A stretch of 64,000 nucleotides of DNA, taken from positions 62,121,309 to 62,185,308 of the forward strand of contig NC_079505.1 in assembly GCF_030052815.1 (NCBI RefSeq). The letters are read 5' to 3'. Numbering within the stretch: the first letter of the stretch is position 1; every line of letters begins with the position of its first letter. This document shows positions 46,581 to 58,818 of the stretch, in pieces. Under the pieces are notes generated by a model, which worked only from the letters and a program-made list of their open reading frames with translations, did no database searches and had not been told where the DNA came from. Source of the DNA: Hevea brasiliensis. Lineage: Eukaryota; Streptophyta; Magnoliopsida; Malpighiales; Euphorbiaceae. Made by a program: the position numbers and the translations under genes.

Positions 46581-47862
46581 ATTTTTGGGCTGAAAATTAG
46601 GCAGTGGTTGCCTATTTTGCTGATATGGAACCTGACTCTGCTATTGTGGTTGAAAATTCTGATTTTGAACTTGATTTTGCTGATTTCCCCATGAAAAGTT
46701 GGGATGATTCCTCCAATTTGGATTGTAAGTTTGAGAATAAGGATTCCCCATTTGCTTGTTTCCATAATTACCAACATATGCTGCTTGTTCTCCATAATCT
46801 ATTCCACAGCTGGTAGTTTCCTCTGCATAAGCCACTTGTTGTGAACTTCCAGCTGATGATGATGAACTAACCAACATACTCAAATCTTCCATCTTCTTAG
46901 CAAGGACATTTGTAAGTGCATCAAACTTTGCATTAATCATGTTGAATGGATCAAGATCATACATTCCAGACTTGCCTTTTACGAGTTGGGTGGTCCTCTT
47001 GGACTACTCCAAAGATGAGTATTCTTTGCAATTTTCTCCAATAGTTCATAAGCTTCATCTTCATGCTTTATAATAAATTCTCCTCCTGTTTGAGCATCAA
47101 TGATTCCTTTGATTGCAGGAGTGACATTTGTGTAGAAATTCTGATTTATCATCCATTTTGGAATGGCATGATGTGGGCATAATCTCTCTAAGTCCGTCCA
47201 TCTCAGCCAGGACTCAGAAAGAGGTTCCTCTTCTCTTGTCCGAAAGTGTCATTTGATTCCTCACTCTTGAGTTTTTCCAGGTGGAAAATATTGTGCAAGA
47301 AATGCATCATTGAGTTGATCACAATTTGTAATGTAGTTGTGAGGTAAAGAATAAAGACAATCCAATGATCTATCTTTAAAAGAGAATGGGAATATCTTCA
47401 ATCTTCTGCAACATCAGATACTCCAGGTTGTTTTTGCATATCACAAATCATAGCAAACTTCTTCAAGTGTGTGTGTGGATTTTCGGAAGGATGTCCTCCA
47501 AATTGAGAATTTTGAATCATTTGAAGAACTCCAAAATCCATCTTGTAGCTATTTGCATCAATCCTTGGTCTTGCTATGCTCTCTCTCAAATCATCAAAAC
47601 GTGGAAAAGCATGATCCATCATACTTCCCCTAGGCACGTTTGCATTAACAACTTCTTCCCCTTGGGCTTCATTTTCATTGTTTTGACCATTTCAAAGATT
47701 ACCAACACCAATTCTAATTCTTTCATCACCATGTCCGCTTCTAATTCAGTCTCTCAAAGCTTCCTTCCTTCTTCTGGTTTCTTTCTTGTTGGCCTTGCAA
47801 AATTTCTCTATTTCAGGATTGAACAATAAGGATGTATCACTTGTGCTTCTAGCTCTTCTCAT
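46581..47862 (-). pseudogene. gag: F gag, N-terminal part
   Basis: Gag probably starts at the ATG on complement 47862-47860 (MRRARSTSDTSLLFNPEIEK), about 130 bases after the LTR end, as usual for Athila. After two stops it gives MDHAFPRFDDLRESIARPRI and FGGHPSENPHTHLKKF (47398-47600), the retrotransposon gag core. A damaged middle (about 46965-47397) follows, then YDLDPFNMINAKFDALT with an Asn/Gln-rich tail to a TAG near 46641. Several frameshifts and stops. Builds the particle in intact relatives. Confidence 0.85.
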
Positions 47863-47972
47863 AAAAGATTAAAAGTACCTGAAAAAGAACAAACAAAACA
47901 CAAAATGAAAAGATAACAAAGATAAAACTAAAAACAACTAAAATGATCAAGAATTCAATCTTAAACAAACAA

Positions 47973-47987
47973 CTCAAGAACGCGCCA
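47973..47987 (-). other. F candidate primer-binding site
   Basis: On the minus strand TGGCGCGTTCTTGAG, seven bases inside the 5' LTR. The TTTTTGGCGC start is usual for Athila elements; the following bases differ from the common form, so the primer tRNA is uncertain. Confidence 0.55.
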
Positions 47988-47993
47988 AAAACT

Positions 47994-49610
47994 TGATGCG
48001 TCACAACCACAAGTGAACGGGACGTACAAGTAGTATAGAAAAATATCGATCCCACGAGGAGTTGTGTTAATGATTGAATTTTCGATATAAAAGTTGACTA
48101 AATTGAAGTATTTATGAAATTAAAATAATGAATTAATGGGTAATGGAGTATGAAATCTAAATGTGCAAATTTAATATTCTATTCAACAATGTATTAATTA
48201 AACTAAAATTGCATCAAATAGAAATAAGCAAGTTCAAATATGGCAATATTTAAAATGGCAAATGATTAAATTTGATTAGAAATTAACAATGGTAAAAAGG
48301 TGATTCCGGAGTTCGGGATTTCATATTCGAGCTATTTTGGGATTTAAATCGGTTATCCAATTTTATGAAACTTATGGATTTTAAGGAGATTAATTCTTAA
48401 ATCCTTTGAATTCCCTTTCGAGTGAGACAAAGAGTGCCTTAATCAAACTAATCCTACTTTCGTGGAGTTAGAATTAATTAAGACCCATTAAGTTCTTTAA
48501 TTAATCATGAATCCTCTTAATCCTTAGCCTATTTCTAGGTCTAAGTTAATTAAGTCCAATCTCCTGATTATCTATCACAAGGCCTTCTCCTTTCGGTGCT
48601 TCAACCATGGATTAAGAACATTACTCAATGGGATCCTTCATTAAGCATGTCATTAAGCATACAAGAAATGAATAAAACTCATTAAGACCACAAAATATGG
48701 ATTACCCAATCAAAATCCACAAAATATCTCAAATATTACAACCCTTACTCCAGAATCAAAAGTAAACTACTCACTATTCATAATGCTTACAAGATATGAT
48801 GAGTTTAAATGGAAATAAGCTTTAATCTAAGCTAAGAAGTAAGAAATTAAACACTAGAAATGTAGAAAAGTGTAAAGAAAGAAAGAAATCTGCAAATCTT
48901 GGTTGAAAATGGTGTGGAAGGTGAAGATGGCTCTTCAAATTCTGCTCAGCCCCCTCTCCTTTCTTCTTTGCTCCTTGTCCCCCTCTAAAATGGGAAAATG
49001 AGACTATATATAGCATTTTTCTGATATGGAGCCCTAAAATAGTATGTTCTAGGAGGAATTATTTGAGGGAATCTCCTGCCAGCTCATTAATGAACTCTTC
49101 AAGGGACTGCATAAGTGGACTGCATAAGTTATGCAGTCCCTTATGCAGTTTTCGGCTGGATCTGGGTCACTTATGCGAAGCTGCATGACTTGGTGCATAG
49201 GTTATGCACAATTTCGTGAATGTGCATAAGGGAGGCGAGAATGTGCATAAGCTATGCAGTCTCCTTATGCACATTTAATTTGGTTCTGGAACAGTGATCT
49301 TCCTCCTTATGCAGATCTGCATAGCTTATGCGGCAAGTTATGCACGGTTTGGTCAATGCATATTTCAGCTTGAAAACTTGTTTTTGACATCTTTTTGCTG
49401 TATAAGACACTCCTCAATGGCAAAATTCCCTTTAGTCCTTCAAAAACACCATTTTTCCTACAAAACAAAGTAAAAATTACAAATTAATGCAAAATTGACA
49501 ACTATGAAAAACTAACTAATTAACTAATGAAATTAGCTAAAAATGACTAATAATCAAATAAAAAGGGTTATAAAATTAGACCTAAATGACTATGCAAAAT
49601 GTATGCATCA
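47994..49610 (-). mobile_element. F 5' LTR (1,617 bp)
   Basis: Partner of 32834-34440. The probable TATA box CTATATATAG at 49004-49013 is about 600 bp into the LTR from its 5' end (49610); palindromic TGCATAAG/TTATGCA words occupy about 49107-49345, roughly 95-340 bp upstream of the TATA. Noncoding. Confidence 0.95.
49004..49013 (-). promoter_or_regulatory. F LTR TATA box
   Basis: CTATATATAG, present in both LTRs at the same place (33845-33854). Position in the LTR and the palindromic word cluster upstream suit a U3 promoter on the minus strand. Inference from sequence only. Confidence 0.55.
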
Positions 49611-49615
49611 GAACC

Positions 49616-49890
49616 TCACATGAGATGTGATGGGCAAGGAGTTGCTCACTTATAGTTTATTGTAATTCCAATAATGGATGTACCTGAGGATGATCAATAG
49701 AATTATAAGAATTCAATCACCCACTAGAAATCCATCCAACTAGGATTTCCGTTTTCTACTTTGGAAGTGTAGGATTCGCTAAGTTAGTGGGAGGACCTAT
49801 TTGATTAAAAGACCATAATCATTTTGGTTAATTACATGATACATTTACTAATTAATCTGGTTATTTTCTGCAGTTAATTTTCTGATAAAA
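49616..49890 (+). other. C untranslated leader, second part
   Basis: Resumes C after TSD GAACC. AT-rich, with a third GGATGTACCTGAG copy at about 49677. It runs to the gag ATG at 49891; an AAA at -3 (AAAATGAGC) is a fair plant start context. Confidence 0.8.
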
Positions 49891-50739
49891 ATGAGCACAA
49901 AACAACCACCACCATCCAATATCCTTGCAAGCATACTTGATCACAATAGGTTGACAGGACCTAATCTGTCTGATTGGCTAAGAAATTTGAAACTTATCCT
50001 GAACCTTGAATATATAGGATATGTTCTAGATTCAAATGTTCCTGGTCCCTTACCTCCAGAGGCCACACAAGAGGAACATGAAACTTTGGACAAGTGGAAG
50101 GAGCATGATATAAGAGCTAAGTGTTACATGCTTGCTTCCATGAGTAATGAGTTACATAAGCAACATGAGAACATGCAGAGTGCGAGTGAGATCCTCCTTC
50201 ACCTACAAGAGTTGTATGGTGAGCACAGCAGAAATGCTAGGTATGAGATATCTAGACAGCTATTCCGTATGAGGATGTCTGAGGGACAGAATGTTGGGGA
50301 TCATGTCCACAAGATGATTCGGCTGAATGAGCAGTTGGAACATCTTGACTTCAACATGGATTTCCAACTACAGACGTATTTGATCCTTCAGTCCCTTCTT
50401 GAGTCTTTTGGGAATTTTGTGACAAATTTCCATATGACTAAACAGGAATGCACCTTAGCTGGTTTACTCAACATGCTGGTTATTGCCCAATAGAATATGC
50501 CAGGTAATAAAGGAAAAGAGGTAGCTTTGGTTGCATCTTCTTCTGCTGGAAAGTCCAACAAGAAGAAGGGCAATAAGAAAAAGAAACCTCAGATTCCTAG
50601 TCCTTCCAAGAAAATAGCTAAACAGAAAAGGAAGACTAAAGCTAATGGAGGCAAAGGAAAGTGTTTCCACTGCCAAAAGGATGGGCACTGAAAAAGGAAC
50701 TGCCCAAAGTATCTTGCTTCTCTGAAGGACAAAAAGGAT
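49891..50739 (+). pseudogene. gag: C gag (copia, UBN2 type)
   Basis: ATG at 49891 starts a 200-codon frame with NRLTGPNLSDWLRNLKLIL, ARYEISRQLFRMRMSEG and FHMTKQECTLAGLLN, the pattern of copia gag (UBN2). TAG at 50491 is followed in the same frame by a Lys-rich linker and the zinc knuckle CFHCQKDGH-x-KRNC (about 50671-50703), where x is a TGA stop at 50689-50691 inside the C-X2-C-X4-H-X4-C pattern. Only these two stops damage it; no frameshift is seen. Forms the virus-like particle. Confidence 0.92.
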
Positions 50740-52134
50740 ACACCTTCGGAAGGTATATCCATATCTTGTTATTTAGATTTTGATGATACTCATAGTTCAT
50801 CTACAGCTTGGGTTTTAGATACTGGTGCCAGTTCTCACATTTCTAATGATATGCAGGAACTAGCAAACTGTAGCAGCTTGCGTTCTCAAGATATTAGAGT
50901 CCGGATTGGCAATGGCTCAACTGTTGAAGCTTTAGCCATAGGATCTAAATCTTTTTACATGTTTGGACATGTTTTGTGTTTGGATAATATTTTATATGTA
51001 CCTGATGCTTTTAAAAACATCATTTCTATATCTAGTTTGACTAGAAATGGCTATGAATTTCAGTTCACAGATGATGTTTGCAATATTTATTTTGGAAATA
51101 AATATGTTGGTTCAGGTTATATCAATGATGGTCTTTATTATTTGGATAATAATGACAAACACAAATTAAATACAAGTGATCTAAAAGAATGCAATGCCAT
51201 GGTGAAAACCAACTCAAGTTCAAAATATATTTGGCACTTAAGGTTATGTCATATTGCAGAAGATAGGATTGCAAAACTGGAGAAAATGGGGATTCTATCC
51301 TCATTGGGCTCTGAGCCTACTCCAACTTGTGAATCTTGCCTTCAGGACAAAATGACTAGATCAGCCTTTGTTGGACAAGGGCTAAGAGCTGAAAATATTT
51401 TGGAGCTAATACATAGTGATGTATGTGGTCCATTTAAAGAAATGGCTAGAGGGGGTTTTCATTATTTTATTACCTTTACTGATGATAAATCAAGGTTTTG
51501 GTATTTGTATTTGATGAAATACAAACATGAATCTTTTGAAAAGTCCAAAGAATTTAAATCTGAAGTAGAAAATCAAACAGGAAAAAGTATTAAAGCTCTT
51601 CGATCAGATCGTGGAGGTGAATATTTGAGTACTGAATTTGATGAATACTTGAGAGAGCATGGCATTGTTTCTCAGCTGACTCCTCCAGGAACGCCACAAC
51701 TGAATGGTGTATCTGAAAGGAGAAATCGTACCCTATTGGATATGGTACGTAGTATGATGAGCTATACTGATATGCCAATCTTCTTTTGGATATTTGCATT
51801 AGAATCAGCTTTGTATATTCTGAATAGGATTCCATCAAAATCAATTTCTTCCACACCTTATGAGATATGGCATGGAAGAAAACCAAGTCTTAAGCATGTT
51901 AAGATTTGGGGTTGTCCAGCTTATATCAAAAAGCTAAACACTGATAAATTGGAGACTAGATCAGAAAAAGGTCGATTTGTTGGATATCCAAAAGATAGTT
52001 TTGGATATTATTTTTATTTGCCTACTTCACAAAAGGTTGTGATAAGTAGAGATGCCACATTTCTTGAACAACAGTTTGTTCAAGAAGGAGGCAAAGGAAG
52101 GAAAATAGAGTTAGAATTGGAGAATTCTGACTAA
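50740..52134 (+). pseudogene. pol: C protease and integrase
   Basis: Same frame as gag. Protease active site WVLDTGASSHISN at about 50812-50850. GAG-pre-integrase zinc part WHLRLCHIAEDRI and CESCLQDKM (about 51229-51350). The integrase core has HSDVCGPF (first Asp, about 51412), LRSDRGGEYLS (second Asp, about 51598) and NGVSERRNRTLLDMVRSMM (Glu, about 51702). The C-terminal part has KIWGCPAYIKKL and GRFVGYPKDSFGYYFY. Open from the TGA at 50689 to TAA at 52132. All catalytic residues are present. Confidence 0.94.
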
Positions 52135-53880
52135 CCAACAGATCAGATGGATATAGATCCATCTAGTCAACCTATACCCGTTGATGAAACATCTACAGCT
52201 GTTCCTCGTAGAACAACCAGGGTATCTCACCCACTAGTGAGATATGGTTTTCTTCATGAAGAAGAACAAGAGTTGTCTACTCATGAAGAAATAGATCATG
52301 CAGATGATCCACTTACTTATGAAGAAGCTATATCAGATATAGACTCTTCAAAATGGATTGATGCTATGAAATCCGAGATTGATTCCATGTATAAGAATCA
52401 AGTTTGGGATCTTGTTGACCCACCTGAAGGTATTGTACCTATAGGGAACAAATGGGTTTTCAAGAAGAAAATTGGTTCTGATGGAAAGGTAGAGACCTAT
52501 AACGCAAGGCTAGTAGCGAAAGGGTTTCGCCAAAGGCAAGGAATCGACTATGAGGAGACTTTCTCGCCTGTTGCCATGCTTAAATCAATTAGGATTTTAT
52601 TAGCAATAGCTGCATACTATGATTATGAGATTTGGTAGATGGATGTCAAAATAGCTTTTCTCAATGGATACATTGAAGAAAACATTTTCATGGAACAACC
52701 TAGGGGTTTTGAATCCCAAGATGGTTCCAAGGTATGCAAGCTAAAGCGATCCATTTATGGGTTGAAACAAGCTTCGAGGAGTTGGACCATCCGTTTTGAT
52801 GAAGCCATTAAATCCTTTGGTTTTATCAAAAATGAGGATGAGCCATGTGTATATAAGAAGGTTAGTGACAGTGCTATCACTTTCCTTGTCTTATATGAGG
52901 ATGACATACTGTTGATGGGTAATGACACAGGTATGTTGACGACTATAAAGGTATGGTTGTCAAATACATTCTCCATGAAAGACTTAGGGGAGGCAACCTA
53001 TATTCTTGGCATTCGCATCTATAGAGATAGAGCGAAAAGAATAATTGGTTTATCCCAAAGTCTATACTTGGAAAAGGTGTTAAAGAGGTTTAACATGCTT
53101 GATTCCAAGAGAGGATTGTTACCAGTGAGACATGGTATCCACCTTTCTAAAGAGATGTCTCCAAAGACACCTGAAGAAAGAGATAAGATGGCCAGGATTC
53201 CATATGCTTCGGCTATTGGAAGTTTAATGTATGCAATGTTGTGTACTAGGCCGGATATCGTATATGCTGTTAGTTTGACTAGCAGGTATCAATCCAATCC
53301 AGGTTTGGAACACTGGATAGCTGTCAAGAATATCCTTAAGTACTTAAGAAGAACTGAGGTTTTATTCTTGATTTATGGAGGTGGAGACGTGCAATTGGAT
53401 AGTTATACTGATTCTGATTTCCAATCAGATATCGATGATAGAAAGTCTACCTCTGGGTATGTGTTCATTTGTAATGGAGGTGCAGTCAGTTGGAAGAGTT
53501 CCAAACAGAGCATGACTGCAGATTCCACTACAGAAGTTGAGTATATTGCTGCATCAGATGCTGCAAAGGAAGCTATTTGGATAAAGAAGTTCATGACAGA
53601 ACTTACAGTAGTTCCTTCCATTGAGTCAGCAGTTCCACTACACTGTGACAATAATGGAGCAATCATACAGGCTAAGGAACCAAGGTCTCACCAGAAATCC
53701 AAACACATAGAAAGGCATTACCACATTATCAGAGAAATAGTTGGGCGAGGTGATGTAGCCATGCAAAAAATAGCATCAGCTGAAAATCCAACTGATCCAT
53801 TCACTAAGCCTATGTCACAGACTCAGTTAGACCGACATCTTGAGAAGATAAGTCTAAGGTATTGTAATGAAAGGCTCTAG
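52135..53880 (+). pseudogene. pol: C reverse transcriptase and RNase H
   Basis: Continues in the same frame after TAA 52132-52134. RT: WIDAMKSEIDSMYKNQVWDL, NKWVFKKKIGSDG, YNARLVAKGFRQRQGIDYEE, FSPVAMLKSIR, then TAG at 52636-52638 and MDVKIAFLNGYIEENIFMEQ, VCKLKRSIYGLKQASRSW. The catalytic box reads YEDDILL (52894-52908), with GAG (Glu) where copia elements normally have Val or another small residue; both Asp are kept. RNase H: SYTDSDFQSDIDDRKSTSG, SWKSSKQSMTADSTTEVEY, LHCDNNGAI and KSKHIERHYH. The natural stop is at 53878. Two internal stops are the only breaks. Confidence 0.94.
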
Positions 53881-53884
53881 TGCT

Positions 53885-53893
53885 AGTGGGAGA
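53885..53893 (+). other. C polypurine tract
   Basis: AGTGGGAGA just before the LTR start TGTTAG, following the pol stop codon by only four bases. Confidence 0.85.
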
Positions 53894-53894
53894 T

Positions 53895-55998
53895 TGTTAG
53901 TAGTATGCCCTAGAGCATATCATTTAGTATGTATCTTGTACATATTTTTATTAATAAAAGGCATTTCCACTTTTCCGTTTACATAATATATTTATGTGTA
54001 ATAGAAAAGGTCCATTGCTATTTTGTTAGAAATATTATTCTTAAGTTGTTAAGAATATGAGTGACAATATTTCTAGCACAAAGTATCATAAATAGGTTCA
54101 CAATCGAGGATACTTCATAATAAGGACATGACTTATCCAGAAAGATTGTATTCATGTTTGTTCCCAAGTTATTTATATGAGATATAAATAAGATGGAATG
54201 GTGAGTCCCATGCCATATAACAAACATGATAGGCACTTATAAATGATAAGTAGGCCGAACCAGTGACACTTATGACAAGCACATGGAGTTTACTCTTGCC
54301 AATGTTTTGTCATAAATCATATCAGTGCATATAATCTTTAGACCTGATATAGCACAGTTATCTTGTATATAGGTAGTTTGAGTTTGATACTGCTTTCATA
54401 CTTGTACTATGTATGGGTATATAGGCATGTGTTGGCTCCTACTAGTTATATATGGAGGTAGGTGTTGATCAAGATGGAATCATTCTGTAAGTAAATAGAG
54501 ATAAAATCCTATGTTCATTTAATTGTTCTTGATGTTTCAAGTTCCTAGCCAGGACAGATAGATTTATTCAGAAAAGAGTTTCTGATGAGAAAATCTTTTA
54601 ATCAAGAACTGGAATTAAAAGAGAACATAATATTCATAGCAAATGGAGTTTGACATAAACCATGACTCCAGCTTGAGTTGGGATTTTGTAACAGAGAGAT
54701 TCTAGTGCATGGTAACATATGATTATAGGTTCATTTAAGGTAAACCTTATTACTAATTGGGTGGCCATGGCATTCTATGCTAGGTGTTAACCATGGTCTA
54801 TGAGGTTCATAAAATGATTTAGAGAAATCATTTATGGTAAGAAAGAGTTCTGATGATATTAAGAGTTGATATCATGTCTCATTGCCAATTAGTGATGAGC
54901 CTAGTAAGTCACACACATATACAAGTTATCACCTATTTAAATATGATTTACTTAATTAATTAAAGAGTTTAATTAATTAATTAAATAGGTTTGGTTTACA
55001 ATTAGATTGCAAAGTCCCTGGCATGACTTGAAACCAAATCTAGATTATTGGATGTGTAGTATAAATTAAATTTATATTTAAAGTGTTTAAATATGAATTT
55101 AATTAATGAGAAATTAATTAATAGAGATTAATTAATTAATTTATATTTAATATAAATTAATTAGAAGAAGAAAAATAATTATTTTGGGTTAAGAACTCAA
55201 AATTAAGACACAGGGGCATTTTGGTCATTTCACAGTGTGACACGTGGCACCATGAGATGGTGACACATGGGATTACACATAAGCTTGCCAAATGTTTTTT
55301 TTTAATCATGTAAGATGATTAAAATCAAGAATAAATATAGGTTTGACACTTGGCACAATGTGATTGGGTCACTTAAACCTAGAGCTAATCAAAGGGTGAC
55401 ATGAAGGGTTTAATGTGTTAGCCTAGCTATTTAAGTGTGGTTATGGAAAGAAAAAATAACCAGCAGCCACTCCTCTCCTTTGTCACGCCACTTTGAGACT
55501 TTTCATCTATTCTTCTTCATCTCTCATCAATTCAAAGAGATTAGCCATCAATCTCTTGAATTAAGAACACTAGAAATTGTTTCTAGTGTCCTGTTTACAT
55601 CTCTAATCTCTTAAAAGGCAGAACTTGAATTTCTAATTAATAGAAAAGACTTTAGAAGCTGTTCAAGGGCTGCCATAGGTGTTCTTGGTGTGGACAAGCT
55701 AGAGGGATAACATCTGGTATCCTGAAGACGAATCTCAAAGGCGCAGACACGCTGCAGTGCATCAAGAGGTTAGTGTAATCATTCTTGATTTAATATAGGG
55801 TTCTAAAATTAATCTGATTAATTTTAAAATCTTAAATGGCAAATACAGATCCAAAAACATATTAAAAGAGTTTTAATATGTTGTTTATCATTGAAATCAA
55901 ATAGATAAAAATAAATCTTGCATGATGCATGTGACCCTAGGTGAAAATTTTTGAATTCAATGGTATAAACTTGTGTTTTTCACGCTTCCGTTCCATCA
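53895..55998 (+). mobile_element. C 3' LTR (2,104 bp)
   Basis: TGTTAG start, CGTTCCATCA end, followed by TSD GAGTA. Closely matches the 5' LTR; has one CACGTG unit (55241) in place of two and a few small indels. Noncoding. Confidence 0.95.
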
Positions 55999-56003
55999 GA
56001 GTA

Positions 56004-57800
56004 GTCAGTCCTAACTGGCAGAAAATGTGCTGACTTCGTCAATCTATCCACTATCACCCACACTACATCATGCTTCTTTTGGGTGAGAGGTAGACCACTA
56101 ACAAAATCCATAGTGACCCGGTCCCATTTCCAATGAGGTATGCTTATAGCCTTTAGCAATCCTGATGGAACTTGATGTTCTGCTTTAACTTGCTGACATG
56201 TCAAACACTTAGTCACATAGTCAGCTATATCCCTCTTCATACCAGGCCACCAATAATGAGGCTTTAAATCATTATATATTTTTGTTCTTCCCGGGTGCAT
56301 AGCATAAATACTAGTGTGTGCTTCTTTCAGAATACTAGTCTTCAGTTCCCCATTATCTGGTACACACACTCTTCCTCTGTAGTACAGACACCCATTTGCT
56401 TTCACCTCATAATCAGTTTCTTTCCCTTCTGAAATATTACCCACAATAGCCATTAATTTTCCATCTATCTTCTGCCCAACTTGTATCTGCTGTAGCAGGT
56501 ATGGCTTCATTTGTAACTCAGCCAAAATAGCTCCATCTTGAGCTAAGGACAGACGGGCATTTAGTGATCTTAAAGCTGTGATGGACTTCCTGCTTAAGGC
56601 ATCAACAATTACATTTGCCTTCCTAGGATGATAATCTATCACACAATCATAGTCCTTTAGGAACTCAATCCATCGCCTCTGTCTATGATTGAGCTCATTC
56701 TGGGTTGGCAAATATTTTAGACTCTTGTGGTCTGTATAGATGTAGCATTTTTCACCATATAAATAATGCCTCCATATCTTTAGTGCGAAGATAATTGCTG
56801 TTAACTCCAAGTCATGAGTAGGGTAGTTTTGTTCATGTGGCCTTAACTGTCTGAAAGCATAGGCAACCACTTTCCCCTCTTGCATCAATACACACCCTAG
56901 CCCATTATGCGAGGCATCACTGTAGACCACAAAGTCTTTTCCCGACACTGGCTGTGTTAACACTGGTGCTTCTGTCAACATAGCCTTCAACCTCTCAAAA
57001 TTGGCTTGCCACTTGTTGTTCCAGTCAAATTTCACATTCTTATGCAACAACTTGGTCATTGGAGCAGCTATAAGAGAGAACCCCTTCACAAATCTTCTGT
57101 AATACCCAGCTAGCCCCAAGAAACTTCTGACCTCAGTTGTATTTCTGGGAGGCTTCCATTCCATCACTGCTTCTATCTTTTTGGGATCCACTCTAATCCC
57201 CTCAGTTGATACTATGTGTCCAAGAAAGGAGATTTCACTCATCCAAAAGTCACACTTGGACAACTTAGCATACAGCTTCTTTTCTCGCAGGGTTTACAGA
57301 ACAATCCTCAAATGTTCATCATGTTCTTCCCTAGTTTTGGAATACAGCAGAATATCATCAATAAAGACCACTACAAACCGATCTAAGTATGGATGGAAAA
57401 TACGATTCATAAGGTCCTTAAATGCTGCTGGTGAATTTGTTAACCCAAACGGCATCACTAGAAATTCATAATGCCCATACCGGGTTCTAAATGCAGTTTT
57501 TGACACATCTGCATCCTTTACCCTTAACTGATGATACCCTGATCTGAGATCAATTTTTGAAAATACACCGGCTCCCTTCAACTGATCAAATAGATCGTCA
57601 ATTCTGGGCAACGGATATTTATTCTTCACAATTACTTTGTTCAACTATCGGTAATCAATACACAATCTCAAGGTTCCATCCTTCTTCTTCAAAAACAGCA
57701 CCGGAGCTCCCCATGGTGACACACTGGGGCGTATGAACCCCTTATCAAGCAACTCCTATAATTGAATTTTCAATTCTCTCAATTCAGTGGGTGCCATCCT
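56004..57800 (-). pseudogene. pol: B reverse transcriptase, RNase H and integrase N-terminal half
   Basis: Reading down the minus strand: RT with [52 protein letters not shown] and an intact [11 protein letters not shown] box (about 57350-57373); RNase H with [18 protein letters not shown] and [20 protein letters not shown]; then the integrase zinc region ([35 protein letters not shown]) and the first catalytic Asp in [14 protein letters not shown], up to the C insertion at RTDYS. Breaks are TAG at 57801, 57756 and 57645 and TAA at 57294 (lowest plus-strand coordinate of each); between them one frame of 427 codons is open. Confidence 0.93.
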
Positions 57801-58399
57801 CTAAGGAGCAATAGAAATTGGTGTTGTACCCGGCATTACCTCAATAGTGAACTTGACTTCCCTTTCTGGTGGTAAACCAGGCAATTCTTCAGAAAATACA
57901 TCTGGGAAGTCTCTTACTGTGGGTATATCACACAGATTCGGCTTAGCCTGCCTAGTATCAACCACGTGTGCTAGGTAAGCTTCACAGCCTTTTCTCATTA
58001 ATCTTCTTGCAACTGTGGCTGAGATAACATTGGATAGGAAATCTGTCCTTTCACCCACAACAGAAATCTTATTACCCTCAGAAGTTTTTAGAGAAATCCT
58101 TTTCAATTTGCAATCAACTATTTCCTGATGACGTGACAACCAGTCCATTCCCAAAATTAGGTCAAACTCGTGGAAGGGCAATTCAATTAGATCTGCCAAG
58201 AAATCATACCCCTGAATCCTCAATGGGCAACCTTTGTACACTTTATTCACTAACACTTTGCGGCCTAGTGGATTTGTGATCAGAATATCTTAATCACTCT
58301 CCTCTACCAAAACTCCCCTCTCTACGGGTAGTTTGACGTAGATGTATGAATGAGTGGATCCTAGATCCATCAATGTATGCACATAAGTATTGTAGAGAG
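57801..58399 (-). pseudogene. pol: B protease
   Basis: Aspartic protease with active-site segment LMDLGSTHSYIYVKL (about 58330-58375), Asp retained, unlike element E. After an in-frame stop near 58290 the frame KVYKGCPLRIQGYDFLADLI, LPFHEFDLILGMDWLSRH is open to 57801 and carries the RT linker FPDVFSEELPGLPPEREV. Matches E at most positions, so the two elements are of one lineage. Confidence 0.9.
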
Positions 58400-58818
58400 A
58401 GAATGTACCCCTATTGACGTTCGGGGCATCTTGCTCCTCTTGAGCTCTGATGGCATAGGCCTTGGCAGGGCCTCTGGCCTCTCAGCTAACTCAGATGCAG
58501 GCCTCAGTGATAGACCAGCTGCTTCAGATTTACCGGGCTTCCTATCCCTTTGTGGTGTAAGAACAGGTCTGTCAGCTTATGTTGGAGCAGCTGTAGTAGT
58601 CCTCTTCGAACAATTCTTGATTTGATGTTCTGTAGATCCACATCATAAACATGCACCAATCACTCGCCAACAGTCTCCCTTGTGCCACTTCTGGCAGTAT
58701 GGACAGGCAGAAGATGCTGGGGCTGGTCCTCTAAACACGGTCCCTGGAAAGCTGCTCACTGATGGTGTGGACTAGCCTCTCCTAGGTGTGAACTGTGGTC
58801 TGGGCCCCTGAGACTGAC
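58400..58818 (-). pseudogene. gag: B gag C-terminal nucleocapsid part
   Basis: Minus-strand reading from the D insertion: a Gly/Pro/Ser-rich stretch, then CPYCQKWHKGDCW and a CCHC knuckle in which TGA (58643-58645) replaces the residue before the second Cys (CL-stop-CGSTEHQIKNC). An Arg/Pro-rich linker runs into protease. Another stop lies near 58580. It joins the N-terminal gag at 62377 once D is discounted. Confidence 0.85.

Larger units (their letters stand above)
32834..49610 (-). mobile_element. Element F: Athila-type Ty3/gypsy element nested in the C leader
   Basis: TSD GAACC at 32829-32833 and 49611-49615. LTRs 32834-34440 and 47994-49610 are almost identical over most of their length, so insertion is recent. 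Minus-strand order: 5' LTR, PBS, gag, protease, RT, RNase H, integrase, spacer with a 73-bp array, an extra Athila ORF, a long 3' noncoding region, PPT, 3' LTR. About 14.7 kb without the inner solo LTR G. The Athila assignment rests on gag-pol features and on the extra 3' ORF. Confidence 0.95.
29221..55998 (+). mobile_element. Element C: Ty1/copia element, nearly complete, inserted in B integrase
   Basis: TSD GAGTA at 29216-29220 and 55999-56003. LTRs 29221-31353 and 53895-55998; own length about 10.0 kb after removing F. Order: LTR, PBS, long AT-rich leader (31354-32833 and 49616-49890), gag, protease, integrase, RT, RNase H, PPT, LTR. Integrase before RT is the copia order. The coding region stays in one frame with four premature stops, so this is a fairly recent copy. 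Confidence 0.95.

Noticed and set aside
50388..50688. Hydrophobic minus-strand frames across C gag
   Set aside because: Antisense of the Lys-rich nucleocapsid region; the plus strand is clearly coding.
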